Program-made: the position numbers and the translations under genes
Notes under the pieces: model-generated
The model's database searches: none
Told to the model about the DNA's origin: nothing
The model's input: the letters and a program-made list of their open reading frames with translations, nothing else
Part shown: one piece after another, positions 1 to 9,890 of the stretch
How the letters are laid out: each line of letters begins with the position of its first letter
Position numbering within the stretch: position 1 is the stretch's first letter
Assembly: GCA_900316985.1 (NCBI GenBank)
Contig: ONFE01000026.1
Coordinates: 1 to 38,009, forward strand
Direction of reading: 5' to 3'
DNA from: an uncultured Prevotellaceae bacterium
Lineage (GTDB): Bacteria; Bacteroidota; Bacteroidia; Bacteroidales; Bacteroidaceae
Length of the DNA: 38,009 bases

Positions 1-140
1 GGGAATTTAACGTTCTTTAAGGTTATTAATGTTGCTGATGTGTTTGTGTAAGTTATTGAAAATCAGTACAAAGTATGCAACTTAAATCATCTTTAATTTT
101 CTTTAATCATCATTTTGATAGTCCAGTAATCCCGACTTTT

Positions 141-176
141 AAAAGGCTAACCGCTTAATCAAGCAGTTAGCCTTTT
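141..176. terminator. Bidirectional rho-independent terminator
   Basis: A 16-bp stem with one mismatch (arms 141-156 and 161-176, loop AATC) is followed by a T-run on the plus strand; on the minus strand it also ends in TTTT. It lies just past the stop codon of the minus-strand flavin reductase gene and probably also ends a plus-strand transcript entering from the left. The rest of 1-199 holds no gene that I can see. Confidence 0.8.
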
Positions 177-199
177 TTCTTTTATTCATTCACAATAGA

Positions 200-721
200 T
201 TATTTCAAATACTCGTCATCACGCACCAGCACCTTCTCTATCTTACCGACGTAGATGGTGTGGTAGTCGCCTTGTGGGTAGCTTTGGTCAATCGTCTCCT
301 GATAGATGATGCCACTCTGTTGGATTTCTGCGGCATACACTTTCTTGCAGATGAGTACCAGCTTGGCCTCCTCGAAATAGACTGAATTATCAGCATAGAC
401 AGGAGTGAGGCCTGCCTTTGCAATCTTGTTCTCGTCACGTCCTGACGTGCTACCCAGATAGGCCATCTGCTTCTTGAACGACTTGTCCATGACGCATAGG
501 GTGAAATACGGCTCTTTGTCTACAAACTCCTTGGTATAACGTGACTCGCGAATGTATATAACTGCCGATGGATCGTTTTTCCCCCACAGGCATCCCAAAT
601 GTCCCCATGAGGCCGTCATCGTGTTGCAGCTATGTTCGTTACCCGCTGTTATCAACATCCATTCACCGCCAATGAGGTTGAACGGATTAAACTTCAAGTC
701 TTTGTAATTAATCTCTTTCAT
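200..721 (-). CDS. Flavin reductase family protein (FMN-binding split barrel)
   Basis: The product is 173 residues and matches the flavin reductase-like split-barrel family, which binds FMN and reduces free flavin or acts with a partner oxygenase. Visible family features are the N-terminal FNPFNLIGGEWMLITAG segment, the NTMTASWGHLG strand-turn, and the central FTLCVMD and YLGSTSGRD segments. I place the start at 721 because it is preceded by AGGAG. A frame nine codons longer would begin inside the -7 region of the promoter at 745-753, so it cannot be used from that promoter. The gene diverges from a flavodoxin-like reductase, suggesting a shared redox or stress role. The specific substrate cannot be deduced. 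Confidence 0.85.
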   Translation of the reverse strand: MKEINYKDLKFNPFNLIGGEWMLITAGNEHSCNTMTASWGHLGCLWGKNDPSAVIYIRESRYTKEFVDKEPYFTLCVMDKSFKKQMAYLGSTSGRDENKIAKAGLTPVYADNSVYFEEAKLVLICKKVYAAEIQQSGIIYQETIDQSYPQGDYHTIYVGKIEKVLVRDDEYLK

Positions 722-744
722 TGTCAATTCTCCTAAATAATGTT

Positions 745-753
745 GCAAAGATA
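745..753 (-). promoter_or_regulatory. Bacteroidota -7 box for flavin reductase
   Basis: The minus strand reads TATCTTTGC, an exact match to the TAnnTTTG -7 consensus. No clear TTTG is seen at the expected -33 position. Confidence 0.6.
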
Positions 754-828
754 CGCTTTTTTGACAAATTTTGAATAATAATTACTATATTTGTTGCAGA
801 AATTGAATATTATTTGCAAATTATATTT

Positions 829-1446
829 ATGAAGGTATTGTTGATAAACGGAAGTCCGAAAGGGAACGGGAATACGTTCCAGGCACTCAGCGAGGTGGCA
901 AGAACACTCAACGCCGAAGATATTGAGACCGAGATTGTCAGCATCGGCAAACAGGCAGTACAAGGCTGCGTAGCTTGTGGATGGTGTGGCAGGATGGGTA
1001 AATGCACATATAATGACGACCTGTATTACAAAGTATGGCGGGCGGTGAAAGACGGCATTGACGGACTTGTTGTTGGTTCACCCGTATATTACGGAGGGCC
1101 TAACGGTTCACTCTGCGCGTTGCTCGATAGGGTATTCTATTCTCTGGGGCAACAATTGCAGTACAAGCCGGCAGCCTGTGTAGTGGTATGTCGTCGTGGC
1201 GGCGCTTCAGCAGCATTTGATCGTCTGAACAAATACTTCATGATGATGAATATGCCCGTAGTCAGTTCACAATATTGGAATATGGCCTACGGACAGACGC
1301 CAGGTCAGGTGAAGCAAGACGAAGAAGGTATGCAGACGATGCGTACGCTCGGACGCAACATGGCCTGGATGATCAAGAAACTGAATGTGGCAGAAGATGG
1401 TCATCCCCAGAAAGAGCAGTCAGTTTGGACCAATTTCATCAGATAA
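829..1446 (+). CDS. Flavodoxin-family NAD(P)H-dependent oxidoreductase, iron-sulfur flavoprotein type
   Basis: The product is 205 residues with the flavodoxin-like FMN phosphate loop at the N-terminus (INGSPKGNGNT). It then has a compact cysteine motif GCVACGWCGRMGKC (C-x2-C-x2-C-x5-C), as in the iron-sulfur flavoproteins that carry a [4Fe-4S] cluster beside FMN, and a VGSPVYYGGPNG segment that lines the flavin. Such enzymes move electrons from NAD(P)H or ferredoxin to small acceptors. The start is the ATG at 829; an in-frame TTG at 814 is less likely. A TATATTTG box lies at 786-793. The gene is divergent from the flavin reductase. Its substrate is unknown. Confidence 0.85.
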   Translation: MKVLLINGSPKGNGNTFQALSEVARTLNAEDIETEIVSIGKQAVQGCVACGWCGRMGKCTYNDDLYYKVWRAVKDGIDGLVVGSPVYYGGPNGSLCALLDRVFYSLGQQLQYKPAACVVVCRRGGASAAFDRLNKYFMMMNMPVVSSQYWNMAYGQTPGQVKQDEEGMQTMRTLGRNMAWMIKKLNVAEDGHPQKEQSVWTNFIR

Positions 1447-1538
1447 GGTTGAACGTGATAGTGGATCTTGATGAGGGCTGATATAAACGTAAGAAAACGC
1501 ACGAATTCTAATAGAGGTGAATGCCGTTCTGGGAGAGT

Positions 1539-3572
1539 TTATAATGTGATGATGCGGTCGCAGTAACGTAAGGTATCTGGTCGCTGAGAGATAGCGACAC
1601 GCGTACACTGCAGTTGCTTCAGTCGCTCTGCCACACATTGCTGTGTGACATTGTCGAGGGCAGAAGTGGCTTCATCAAGCAGTAGTACATCAGGGTGCTG
1701 TGCGAGAGCGCGTGCCAGCATGATACGCTGACGCTGTCCTCCGGATAGTCCGTAACCATCTTCTGTGATAGGTGTCTGCATACCCAAGGGCATGTGCTTG
1801 ATATCCTCGTCAAGGGAAACCATACATGCAGCTTCCCAAGCTTCTTCCTCTGTTGCGTCAGGAGCAGTAAAAAGGATATTGTCGAGCAGGGTTCCTTCAA
1901 TGAGTCGTCCGTTCTGCATGACCACACCTACGCAATTGCGGCGCAGCGAAGGCTTGTTGACGTCGTGTAGGTTGAATCGGTCATAGTATATATAACCCTC
2001 AGTGGGGTCTTCAAAGCCTAACAGCAGACGTAAAAGTGTGCTTTTCCCGCAACTGGAAGGTCCTGTGATGCCAATGAATTCTCCAGGCTCAATGTGCAGA
2101 TCGAAACCGTCGAACAGCCAAGGATCCGATTTGCTGTAGCGGAAACGAAGTCCAATGATATTGATGCTTCCTTCCAAGTGTGTTATCATCAACTGATTGT
2201 CCTTTATCTCTGGTACTGCCTCCAAGATGGGTTGACAGAGCCGGGCTTGAGGCATTACACGTCCTAACTGTTTCATAATAGTTTCCATTTGCCCCACCGT
2301 ATCCAAGGCGATACCCAATACGGCACAGTAAGCGATATAGTCGCTCAGTGCAAGTTTATAACTCCACGCGGCCCACATGGTGATGATCATCGGCAGCATC
2401 TTTGTGACAAAAGCCAGTGAACCGGAATAGGTGTACATGAGTGGTTGATAGGCACTGTTAGGCTCTGTATAGGCAAAATGCTCAGCCCAGAGTTGGAAGG
2501 CACGTTCCTCGGCTCCATTGGTGCGTATTTTTTGGATACCTCCAAGCAGTTCGTAAAGGAATCCGAACATGCGTGACCGATGAGGTGTTACGCTGTTCTG
2601 AACCTTTTTTACATAATGATAATTGAGGAGAATGAAGAATAGTTCAAGCAACAATGCACCGATACCAATGAACAGTAGCGGACCTCCATAGATAAAGAAT
2701 TGAATAAAGAGGATACCCGTAAATAGAACCGAGAGAATGGTGGTGAGTATATTTTCTGTCAGCAAGGCACTGAAATGTGACAATGACAGCACGCGGCTTG
2801 ATAGGTCGCCTGCAGTCCACTGTCGGAAGAAGGTGGCTGGCAGATGTAGCAATCTTGTCATAAGAGAGGTCTGAAGCGAGTATTCCAGTTTGTCTTTGAC
2901 GCGGAAGACCACCAGACTACGCGTTACCTGCAGCATGACCATTCCCAAAGTAGCGCTGAACAGCAGGATGGCAACAGGCAGTAGTTGGGATGCACTGCCC
3001 GACGGGATGACTTCGCTGAAGATCAGTTTCGTAACATAGGGTGTAAACATTGTTAGTAGCACGACGCTGACACAAGCTAATGCGATACAACAGAGGTCGG
3101 TGGTGCTGAGGCTCCGCCAGGCAAATTGCCCCAATTCTCGCAAGGTAAGTTGTTTGGCTGGCAGTGACTGTGTCAGGCTGAAAGCCTCAGTTTTCAGGAT
3201 AGAGGCTGCTGAGGCATGACCAAAGAGTCTGTTGTTGATGACGATGCGTCGTTCTGTATGTGGATGGATGAATGAATAGCTGGCAAACCCTGGGGTCAAC
3301 ACGACAGGTGTGTCATCTTCACGCAGGAAGGCCAACAATTTTCCCGTTGTATGTCGCCACCAATCACCTTCCAGTTGTATCTGTCGGAAGAATACCCCCT
3401 GTCTAGCAAGTTCCTGCTCCAATTGGTCTGTCTCCAATGCCTCCTGGGTGTTGATTCTCAGCTGACGTAGTAAGCTCCTGTCAACCATTGACATGAAGAT
3501 ATCTGCCGCACGGCTTGTGGCCTTGCGGTTGCCTTCTATACGTCGTTTCAGTTGTTCAAGCATCTGTTCCAT
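1539..3572 (-). CDS. NHLM-type peptide export half ABC transporter, second ATPase (degenerate H-loop)
   Basis: The product is 677 residues: a soluble N-terminal region of about 150 residues, a six-helix exporter domain, then an ATPase domain. This matches the second ABC subunit of NHLM (nitrile-hydratase-leader microcin) export systems. Walker A (GPSSCGKST), Q-loop (VVMQNG), signature (LSGGQ) and Walker B (VLLLDEATSALD) are intact, but the H-loop reads AISQRP, with Gln663 in place of the switch histidine. It is the last of three overlapping minus-strand genes; its start overlaps the preceding ABC gene by 17 bp, which suggests translational coupling. It most likely forms a heterodimer with that subunit. 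The cargo is unknown. Confidence 0.85.
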   Translation of the reverse strand: MEQMLEQLKRRIEGNRKATSRAADIFMSMVDRSLLRQLRINTQEALETDQLEQELARQGVFFRQIQLEGDWWRHTTGKLLAFLREDDTPVVLTPGFASYSFIHPHTERRIVINNRLFGHASAASILKTEAFSLTQSLPAKQLTLRELGQFAWRSLSTTDLCCIALACVSVVLLTMFTPYVTKLIFSEVIPSGSASQLLPVAILLFSATLGMVMLQVTRSLVVFRVKDKLEYSLQTSLMTRLLHLPATFFRQWTAGDLSSRVLSLSHFSALLTENILTTILSVLFTGILFIQFFIYGGPLLFIGIGALLLELFFILLNYHYVKKVQNSVTPHRSRMFGFLYELLGGIQKIRTNGAEERAFQLWAEHFAYTEPNSAYQPLMYTYSGSLAFVTKMLPMIITMWAAWSYKLALSDYIAYCAVLGIALDTVGQMETIMKQLGRVMPQARLCQPILEAVPEIKDNQLMITHLEGSINIIGLRFRYSKSDPWLFDGFDLHIEPGEFIGITGPSSCGKSTLLRLLLGFEDPTEGYIYYDRFNLHDVNKPSLRRNCVGVVMQNGRLIEGTLLDNILFTAPDATEEEAWEAACMVSLDEDIKHMPLGMQTPITEDGYGLSGGQRQRIMLARALAQHPDVLLLDEATSALDNVTQQCVAERLKQLQCTRVAISQRPDTLRYCDRIITL

Positions 3573-5313
3573 ATGTATTCAGCTGATAGTAAACTCCTTC
3601 TTTGTCCTTCATCAGTGTGCCGTGAGTTCCTTGTTGTACCACATTTCCGTAGTCGATGACGTAAATCTTGTCACATTGACGAATGGTTTCCAGGCGGTGC
3701 GCAATCATAAGAGAGGTGATGTTCAGCGAGCGTACGGCCTGTACGACGTCAGCCTCGGTTTGCTTGTCAAGGATGGCGGTAGCTTCATCCATCACCAAGA
3801 TGGTGGGATCTTTTGCCAATGCGGCTGCTATCTCTATGCGTTGGCGCTGTCCTGCTGAGATGTTCTGTCCATCTGTTTCCACTCGGCTTTGGTAGCAATT
3901 GGGCAATGCTGTTATCTCATGGTGTATTTGCGCATGTGTGGCAGCACGAATCATATCTTCATCGCTGATGCTCTCGTCCCACATCTTGATGTTGTCGGCA
4001 ATGGTACCTGCAAATAATGTGCAGTCCTGTCCCACCACCCCGATGCTGCTGGTCAGAGAAATGCGGCTGATGTCGCAGATGGGATGACCATCGAGCAATA
4101 CCTCTCCCTCCCAAGGTTCGTAGAGTCCGGCCACCAGTTTGGCAATCGTACTCTTCCCGCAGCCCGACTTTCCAACGAAAGCTACCTGTTCGCCTTTCTT
4201 GATGCGTAGTGACAGATGGCTGATTATCGGCGGCAGTGAGTGGTCGTAGCCAAACGTCACGTCACGTAGTTCAATCTCGCCCGTGAGTTTTTCAAGGAAT
4301 GGTTCTTGTTCTGAGTCCCTGTCGGCAGATTCATAATGATTGTCCTTCAGGATGCTGGTGTCCTCCTCCAAGACTTCCTCTATCCGTTCCAAGATGGAGT
4401 GCGCTTTGAAGACATCCTGCATCACATTAGACATTTTGGTGACGGGATATAACATAGACGACATAAAACCTTGTGAAGCCAACAACATACCAGGAGTCAG
4501 TTCACCCTGCAAGATAAACCAAGTACCCAAGCAGAGCAATAGGGCCGCGGTCAGTTGTTGTACCAATAGGGGCAGAGCTCCCATGAGAATCATCTGTCGT
4601 GTTGAGGTGACGCGAGCATTCAGTGCCTGTGTATACAGTGCATCCCAGCGTTGGTAGAAACGATACTCGGCTCCTGCAGCCTTGATGGTCTCCATATTGT
4701 TCATACTTGCCATGGTGGCGCTCTGCAAGTGTCGTTCTGTAGCTTCCATGCTCCGGGCCTTTCGCTTTTGGTAGCTAGTGCTCAAACTGATGGAAAGTAT
4801 AATGGTTCCTAAGGCAAAAATCTCCATCAGTCCCAGTTTCCAGTGATAGACGAAGAGCAAGTATGAGAAGATGATGATGTTCAGCACCATGACAACCGCC
4901 GGAGCGAGGTCGAACAAATCGACTCCTGTTGTCCCGATACCCATATATCGGGCGATGAGGTCACCTGATGTGTAGCGGGTATGGGTTGAGATGGGTAGTC
5001 GCAACACGTGCCAGATGTAGCGGGCTTGACTGATAAGGCTGAACCGCATTTTCAGCAAACGTCGGTGCCCATTGAGAACCAGCCAGGCTATAAGCTCCAG
5101 TACAAATAAGGCCCCGTAGAGTATAATGAGTGGCCAGAACCATTCTGGATTCTTGCCCGTGATAATACTATCGGTGAAGACCTGCTGGAAAAGGGGAGGA
5201 AACAGCGTGATTCCGATGGAGATGACATAGAGCAGTAGGCTGAAGACAATCAGCATGCCGCCACCTTTCATAAAGCGGCGTATCAGTCCCCATGTCGATT
5301 TTTCACCTTTCAT
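3556..5313 (-). CDS. NHLM-type peptide export half ABC transporter, first ATPase, lacking C39 peptidase
   Basis: The product is 585 residues. It starts almost directly in the transmembrane exporter domain and ends in an ATPase domain with Walker A (GKSGCGKST), a divergent signature ISAGQ (Ala487), Walker B (ILVMDEATAILD) and an intact H-loop (MIAHRLETI). Family members of this type are normally about 130 residues longer because an N-terminal C39 cysteine protease removes the double-glycine leader; that domain is absent here. The start overlaps the stop of the adaptor gene by 4 bp (ATGA). With the next gene it can form an asymmetric exporter with one canonical and one degenerate ATP site. Whether the cargo is processed elsewhere is unknown. 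Confidence 0.85.
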   Translation of the reverse strand: MKGEKSTWGLIRRFMKGGGMLIVFSLLLYVISIGITLFPPLFQQVFTDSIITGKNPEWFWPLIILYGALFVLELIAWLVLNGHRRLLKMRFSLISQARYIWHVLRLPISTHTRYTSGDLIARYMGIGTTGVDLFDLAPAVVMVLNIIIFSYLLFVYHWKLGLMEIFALGTIILSISLSTSYQKRKARSMEATERHLQSATMASMNNMETIKAAGAEYRFYQRWDALYTQALNARVTSTRQMILMGALPLLVQQLTAALLLCLGTWFILQGELTPGMLLASQGFMSSMLYPVTKMSNVMQDVFKAHSILERIEEVLEEDTSILKDNHYESADRDSEQEPFLEKLTGEIELRDVTFGYDHSLPPIISHLSLRIKKGEQVAFVGKSGCGKSTIAKLVAGLYEPWEGEVLLDGHPICDISRISLTSSIGVVGQDCTLFAGTIADNIKMWDESISDEDMIRAATHAQIHHEITALPNCYQSRVETDGQNISAGQRQRIEIAAALAKDPTILVMDEATAILDKQTEADVVQAVRSLNITSLMIAHRLETIRQCDKIYVIDYGNVVQQGTHGTLMKDKEGVYYQLNTYGTDA

Positions 5314-6146
5314 CGCTGTATATTAAAAAGATACTCATACATGGAGCGTCGGCGCGTCTCCGTCAGCACATTACAATAAGTTCCGATGCCCATTTCCACA
5401 TTTTTGGGCTGACCAAACGACCAGTCGTATCGAGTTGAGTCTTTGGGATTATGTTTTAATTCTATAATCACCTGCCAGGCTGACTCCTCCATCGAAAACA
5501 GTGCTTCGGCCATCGCTGTGCTCTTCAGTTGGTTGATAATCTCTTCGCGAGGAGTCGGATAACGGTCTATGCTGGTGATGACACCACGCGCATAGCCTAT
5601 CTCGTCACGATCATCCCCACGTGGCCAAATCTGAGCCGTCATTCCTTCGCGAAGGTAGTGCTGGGTGTCCATATCTACATATGCCACCAGCATGGTAGGT
5701 ACGGCACCTCCTCGATGATGGTCGCAAACCATACTTACCAGAGGTTCCATGGGATCGAACGTTTCACGGTCCTGCTTGGTAAACAACACCGTTCCATGTA
5801 GTTTACTACATACAAGACTGTCCTTGCCGTCTATCAGCACATGGGCAATATTTTGGCCTTCCATCACTGTGTCGCCTGTGTGTACGAGCATCTTTGTAAT
5901 GGTACCTTTTGACTCCACTACCACGTCATCGGTGCCGTGATGAGGAAAGATAAGTCCGCTAAATTCCACGCGGTCAGTTACGGTGCCGAACATCCCCCAT
6001 ACAACAAAGGCACATAACATTAATAAAATGGTGCAGCCAATGAGCAGGGGCGACACAGATGTCACGCGTACGTAATCTTGCAAGCCGTCAGGTGACTCCA
6101 TTTTTCTCAGACGGTTCTTTTCTGCAAAAGGACTGGTTTTGTTCAT
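5310..6146 (-). CDS. HlyD-type membrane fusion (adaptor) protein of NHLM-type exporter
   Basis: The product is 278 residues. It has a short cytoplasmic N-terminus, one transmembrane helix (about residues 32-54, PLLIGCTILLMLCAFVVWGMF), then a periplasmic lipoyl/barrel-type part (VVVESKGTITKMLVHTGDTV, VCSKLHGTVLF). It lacks the long coiled coil of classical HlyD, as is usual for NHLM adaptors. It would bridge the two ABC subunits encoded downstream to the outer membrane; no dedicated outer-membrane channel is in the cluster. The start is the ATG at 6146: the longer TTG-initiated frame begins inside the -7 box at 6174-6181. It is the first gene of the operon. Confidence 0.8.
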   Translation of the reverse strand: MNKTSPFAEKNRLRKMESPDGLQDYVRVTSVSPLLIGCTILLMLCAFVVWGMFGTVTDRVEFSGLIFPHHGTDDVVVESKGTITKMLVHTGDTVMEGQNIAHVLIDGKDSLVCSKLHGTVLFTKQDRETFDPMEPLVSMVCDHHRGGAVPTMLVAYVDMDTQHYLREGMTAQIWPRGDDRDEIGYARGVITSIDRYPTPREEIINQLKSTAMAEALFSMEESAWQVIIELKHNPKDSTRYDWSFGQPKNVEMGIGTYCNVLTETRRRSMYEYLFNIQR

Positions 6147-6173
6147 TGTATGAAATTTCTCTATGTCATGCTG

Positions 6174-6205
6174 CAAAAGTAATATCTTTTTCCCATATGT
6201 CCAAA
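6174..6205 (-). promoter_or_regulatory. Promoter of the exporter operon (-33/-7)
   Basis: The minus strand has TTTG (plus-strand 6202-6205), a 20-bp spacer and TACTTTTG (plus-strand 6174-6181), matching the Bacteroidota promoter consensus. The predicted transcript start is about 20 bp before the adaptor ATG. The -33 element lies inside the left arm of a perfect inverted repeat. Confidence 0.75.
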
Positions 6206-6250
6206 TTTTTTTGAAAATAGTAAAGGTGCTAAAAAAATTTGGACATATGG
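6193..6250. repeat. Perfect 20-bp inverted repeat between divergent promoters
   Basis: The left arm CCATATGTCCAAATTTTTTT (6193-6212) and the right arm AAAAAAATTTGGACATATGG (6231-6250) are exact reverse complements separated by 18 bp. Each arm contains the -33 TTTG of one of the two divergent promoters, so the two transcription units have mirror-image promoter cores. It may be an operator for one shared regulator, or a cruciform-forming element. Confidence 0.85.
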
Positions 6251-6269
6251 AGAAAACATGTTATCTTTG
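6238..6269 (+). promoter_or_regulatory. Promoter of the esterase/GH3 unit (-33/-7)
   Basis: TTTG (6238-6241), a 20-bp spacer and TATCTTTG (6262-6269) match the Bacteroidota consensus exactly. The ATG of the esterase lies 28 bp beyond the -7 box. Confidence 0.8.
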
Positions 6270-6282
6270 CATCATTGATTAA

Positions 6283-7454
<1,172 letters not shown>

Positions 7455-7504
7455 CTTACAAAGCTTAATAACTCACAAACTCATTACTCATAAACTCATA
7501 AATT

Positions 7505-9862
7505 ATGAAGAAATCCTTTTTATCAGTAGTTGCGGCACTGCTGTTAGTGGGCTGTGGAACATCCGACAAGGCCCCCGTGAATGTGATCAACCAGGAAGAA
7601 GTGATGGCACAGATGTCGCTCGAAGACAAAGCCCACTTTGTAATCGGCACTGGCATGCAGGGCTTCTCAGGCAATGATGCCGTGATTGGAGCCACACGTA
7701 ACCTGGTGCCTGGTGCCGCTGGTACCACCTACCCTCTCGACTCTCTTGGAATACCTGCCATCGTGCTGGCCGACGGTCCTGCAGGACTGCGTATTGATGC
7801 CACACGCGAGGGTGACTCTGCCACCTACTACTGCACCCATTTCCCCATCGGCACACTGCTGGCCTCCACCTGGAACACCCAGCTCATCGAGGAGGTTGGA
7901 GAGGCCATCGGACAGGAGGTGAAGGAATATGGGGCCGACGTGCTGCTGGCTCCTGCACTCAACATCATGCGTAACCCCCTCTGTGGACGCAACTTTGAAT
8001 ACTATTCCGAAGACCCTGTGGTGGCTGGCAAGACTGCCTCGGCCTATATCACGGGTGTGCAGAAGAACGATGTGGGAACCAGCATCAAGCACTTTGCTGC
8101 CAACAACCAGGAGACCAACCGCATGAACAACGATGCACACATCTCACAGCGGGCCCTACGTGAAATCTACCTGAAGGGCTTCGAGATTGCCATCAAGGAG
8201 AGCAAGCCCTGGACCGTGATGACTTCCTACAACTACATCAACGGCATCTACACCTCCGAGAGCAAGGACCTTGTCGAGACCATCCTCCGCGATGAATGGG
8301 GCTACGAGGGAACTGTCATGACCGACTGGTTTGGTGGCAAGGATGGTGCCCGCCAGATGTGGGCTGGCAACGACATGCTGCAGCCTGGCAAGGATGAACA
8401 GTTCGACTCTATTGTGGCTGGTGTGAAGAGTGGCAAGTTGGCACAGGCCGACCTTGACCGTAGTGTCAGGCGCACCCTGAACCTCGTCGAGAAGAGCCCA
8501 CGCTATCAGGGCTATAAATTCTCAAACAAACCCGACCTGAAGGCCCATGCAGCAGTTACCCGTCAGTCAGCTGCCGAGGGTATGGTGCTGATGAAGAACG
8601 AGAAGGCACTGCCCTTTGCCGAGACCATCAAGAACGTGGCCCTCTATGGCAACACTTCCTACGATTTCATTGCAGGAGGCACTGGCTCGGGCAATGTGAA
8701 CCATGCCTATGTGGTGTCACTGCTCGACGGCATGAAGAATGGTGGCTACACCGTTTCAGAAGACCTGAAGACAGCCTACGAATCCTACCTGGCTGATGCC
8801 AAGAAGAAGGCAGCAGAAGAGCTGGAGGCCAAGGCCAAGAAAGACCCCAAGACTGCCGGTCTGGCCATGTTCCTTCCCCAGCCACTGCCAGCCGAGAAGA
8901 CCTTCACAACAGAAGAACTGGCCCGTCAGGCCGAGGCATCAGATATTGCAGTCATCACCCTGGGCCGGCTCTCAGGTGAATTCCTCGACCGCAATGTGTC
9001 CAACTTCAACCTGAGCAGTTCTGAGCGCCAGCTCATAGAGCAGGTCTGTGAGGTCTATCACAAGGCAGGCAAGCAGGTAGTGGTGCTGCTCAACATCGGT
9101 GGAGTCATCGAGACAGCTTCATGGAACACCCTGCCCGATGCCATACTCTGTGCCTGGCAGGCAGGACAGGAAGGCGGCAACAGTGTGGTTGATGTGCTCA
9201 GTGGCAAGCAGTCGCCTTCAGGCAAGTTCACCATGACATGGCCCATCCAGTTCACTGATGCCTATTCATCACGCAACTTCCCCATCGACCAAGACCCACG
9301 CATCGACATGTTCAACCAGGGCCAGAAGGGTACCGTCAGGAATGTGGACTACACCGACTACGAAGAGGACATCTATGTGGGCTACCGCTACTTTGACTCC
9401 TTCGAGGTGCCAGTCAGCTATCCCTTCGGCTATGGCCTCAGCTACACCACCTTCGAATATAGCGATGCCAAGATTGCTGAGAAGGGAGATGCCTACGAGG
9501 TGAGTGTGACCGTCAAAAACACAGGCACCCGTGAGGGCAAGGAGGTGGTACAGCTCTACATCTCAGCCCCCGACAACAAGGCTGCCAACAAGCCCGCCAA
9601 GGAACTGAAGGCATACGCCAAGACCAAGGCCCTCAAGGCTGGAGAGAGTGAGACCGTGAAGCTCACCATCAAGGCTGCCGACCTGGCTTCCTTCGACGAG
9701 GCTGCCTCAGCCTGGGTAGTTGCCGAGGGAGAATACCAGTTCCTCATCGGAGCCTCATCGCAGGACATCAAGGCCACCCTGAAGGCCAATGCCAAGGCCC
9801 AGCAGACCAAGGTGAACGACGTGATGAAGCCCGAGAAGCCCATCACCCTCCTGAAGCGATAA
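7505..9862 (+). CDS. GH3 family beta-glycosidase lipoprotein (beta-glucosidase/xylosidase)
   Basis: The product is 785 residues. It has a lipoprotein signal (LLLVGC, Cys17), a GH3 N-terminal barrel with KHFAANNQE (about residues 195-203) and the nucleophile Asp274 in VMTDWFGG, a GH3 C-terminal alpha/beta domain, and a fibronectin-III-like domain over the last ~100 residues (VTVKNTGTREGKEVVQLYI). It should hydrolyse terminal beta-linked glucose or xylose from short oligosaccharides in the periplasm or at the cell surface. It lies 50 bp downstream of the esterase gene with no promoter seen between, so the pair probably forms one hemicellulose-degrading unit. Codon choice is strongly biased (Lys mostly AAG, Leu mostly CTG/CTC), which suggests high expression. 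Exact sugar specificity cannot be read from the motifs. Confidence 0.9.
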   Translation: MKKSFLSVVAALLLVGCGTSDKAPVNVINQEEVMAQMSLEDKAHFVIGTGMQGFSGNDAVIGATRNLVPGAAGTTYPLDSLGIPAIVLADGPAGLRIDATREGDSATYYCTHFPIGTLLASTWNTQLIEEVGEAIGQEVKEYGADVLLAPALNIMRNPLCGRNFEYYSEDPVVAGKTASAYITGVQKNDVGTSIKHFAANNQETNRMNNDAHISQRALREIYLKGFEIAIKESKPWTVMTSYNYINGIYTSESKDLVETILRDEWGYEGTVMTDWFGGKDGARQMWAGNDMLQPGKDEQFDSIVAGVKSGKLAQADLDRSVRRTLNLVEKSPRYQGYKFSNKPDLKAHAAVTRQSAAEGMVLMKNEKALPFAETIKNVALYGNTSYDFIAGGTGSGNVNHAYVVSLLDGMKNGGYTVSEDLKTAYESYLADAKKKAAEELEAKAKKDPKTAGLAMFLPQPLPAEKTFTTEELARQAEASDIAVITLGRLSGEFLDRNVSNFNLSSSERQLIEQVCEVYHKAGKQVVVLLNIGGVIETASWNTLPDAILCAWQAGQEGGNSVVDVLSGKQSPSGKFTMTWPIQFTDAYSSRNFPIDQDPRIDMFNQGQKGTVRNVDYTDYEEDIYVGYRYFDSFEVPVSYPFGYGLSYTTFEYSDAKIAEKGDAYEVSVTVKNTGTREGKEVVQLYISAPDNKAANKPAKELKAYAKTKALKAGESETVKLTIKAADLASFDEAASAWVVAEGEYQFLIGASSQDIKATLKANAKAQQTKVNDVMKPEKPITLLKR

Positions 9863-9890
9863 CGTTAAATAACCATATCATACAGTTTTC

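Noticed and set aside
1447-1538. Possible precursor peptide gene next to the peptide exporter
   Set aside because: No open frame with a leader-like N-terminus or Gly-Gly motif is present in this gap.
6147-6176. TTG-initiated extension of the HlyD-type adaptor
   Set aside because: The TTG is within the -7 box of the operon promoter, so it would not be in the transcript.
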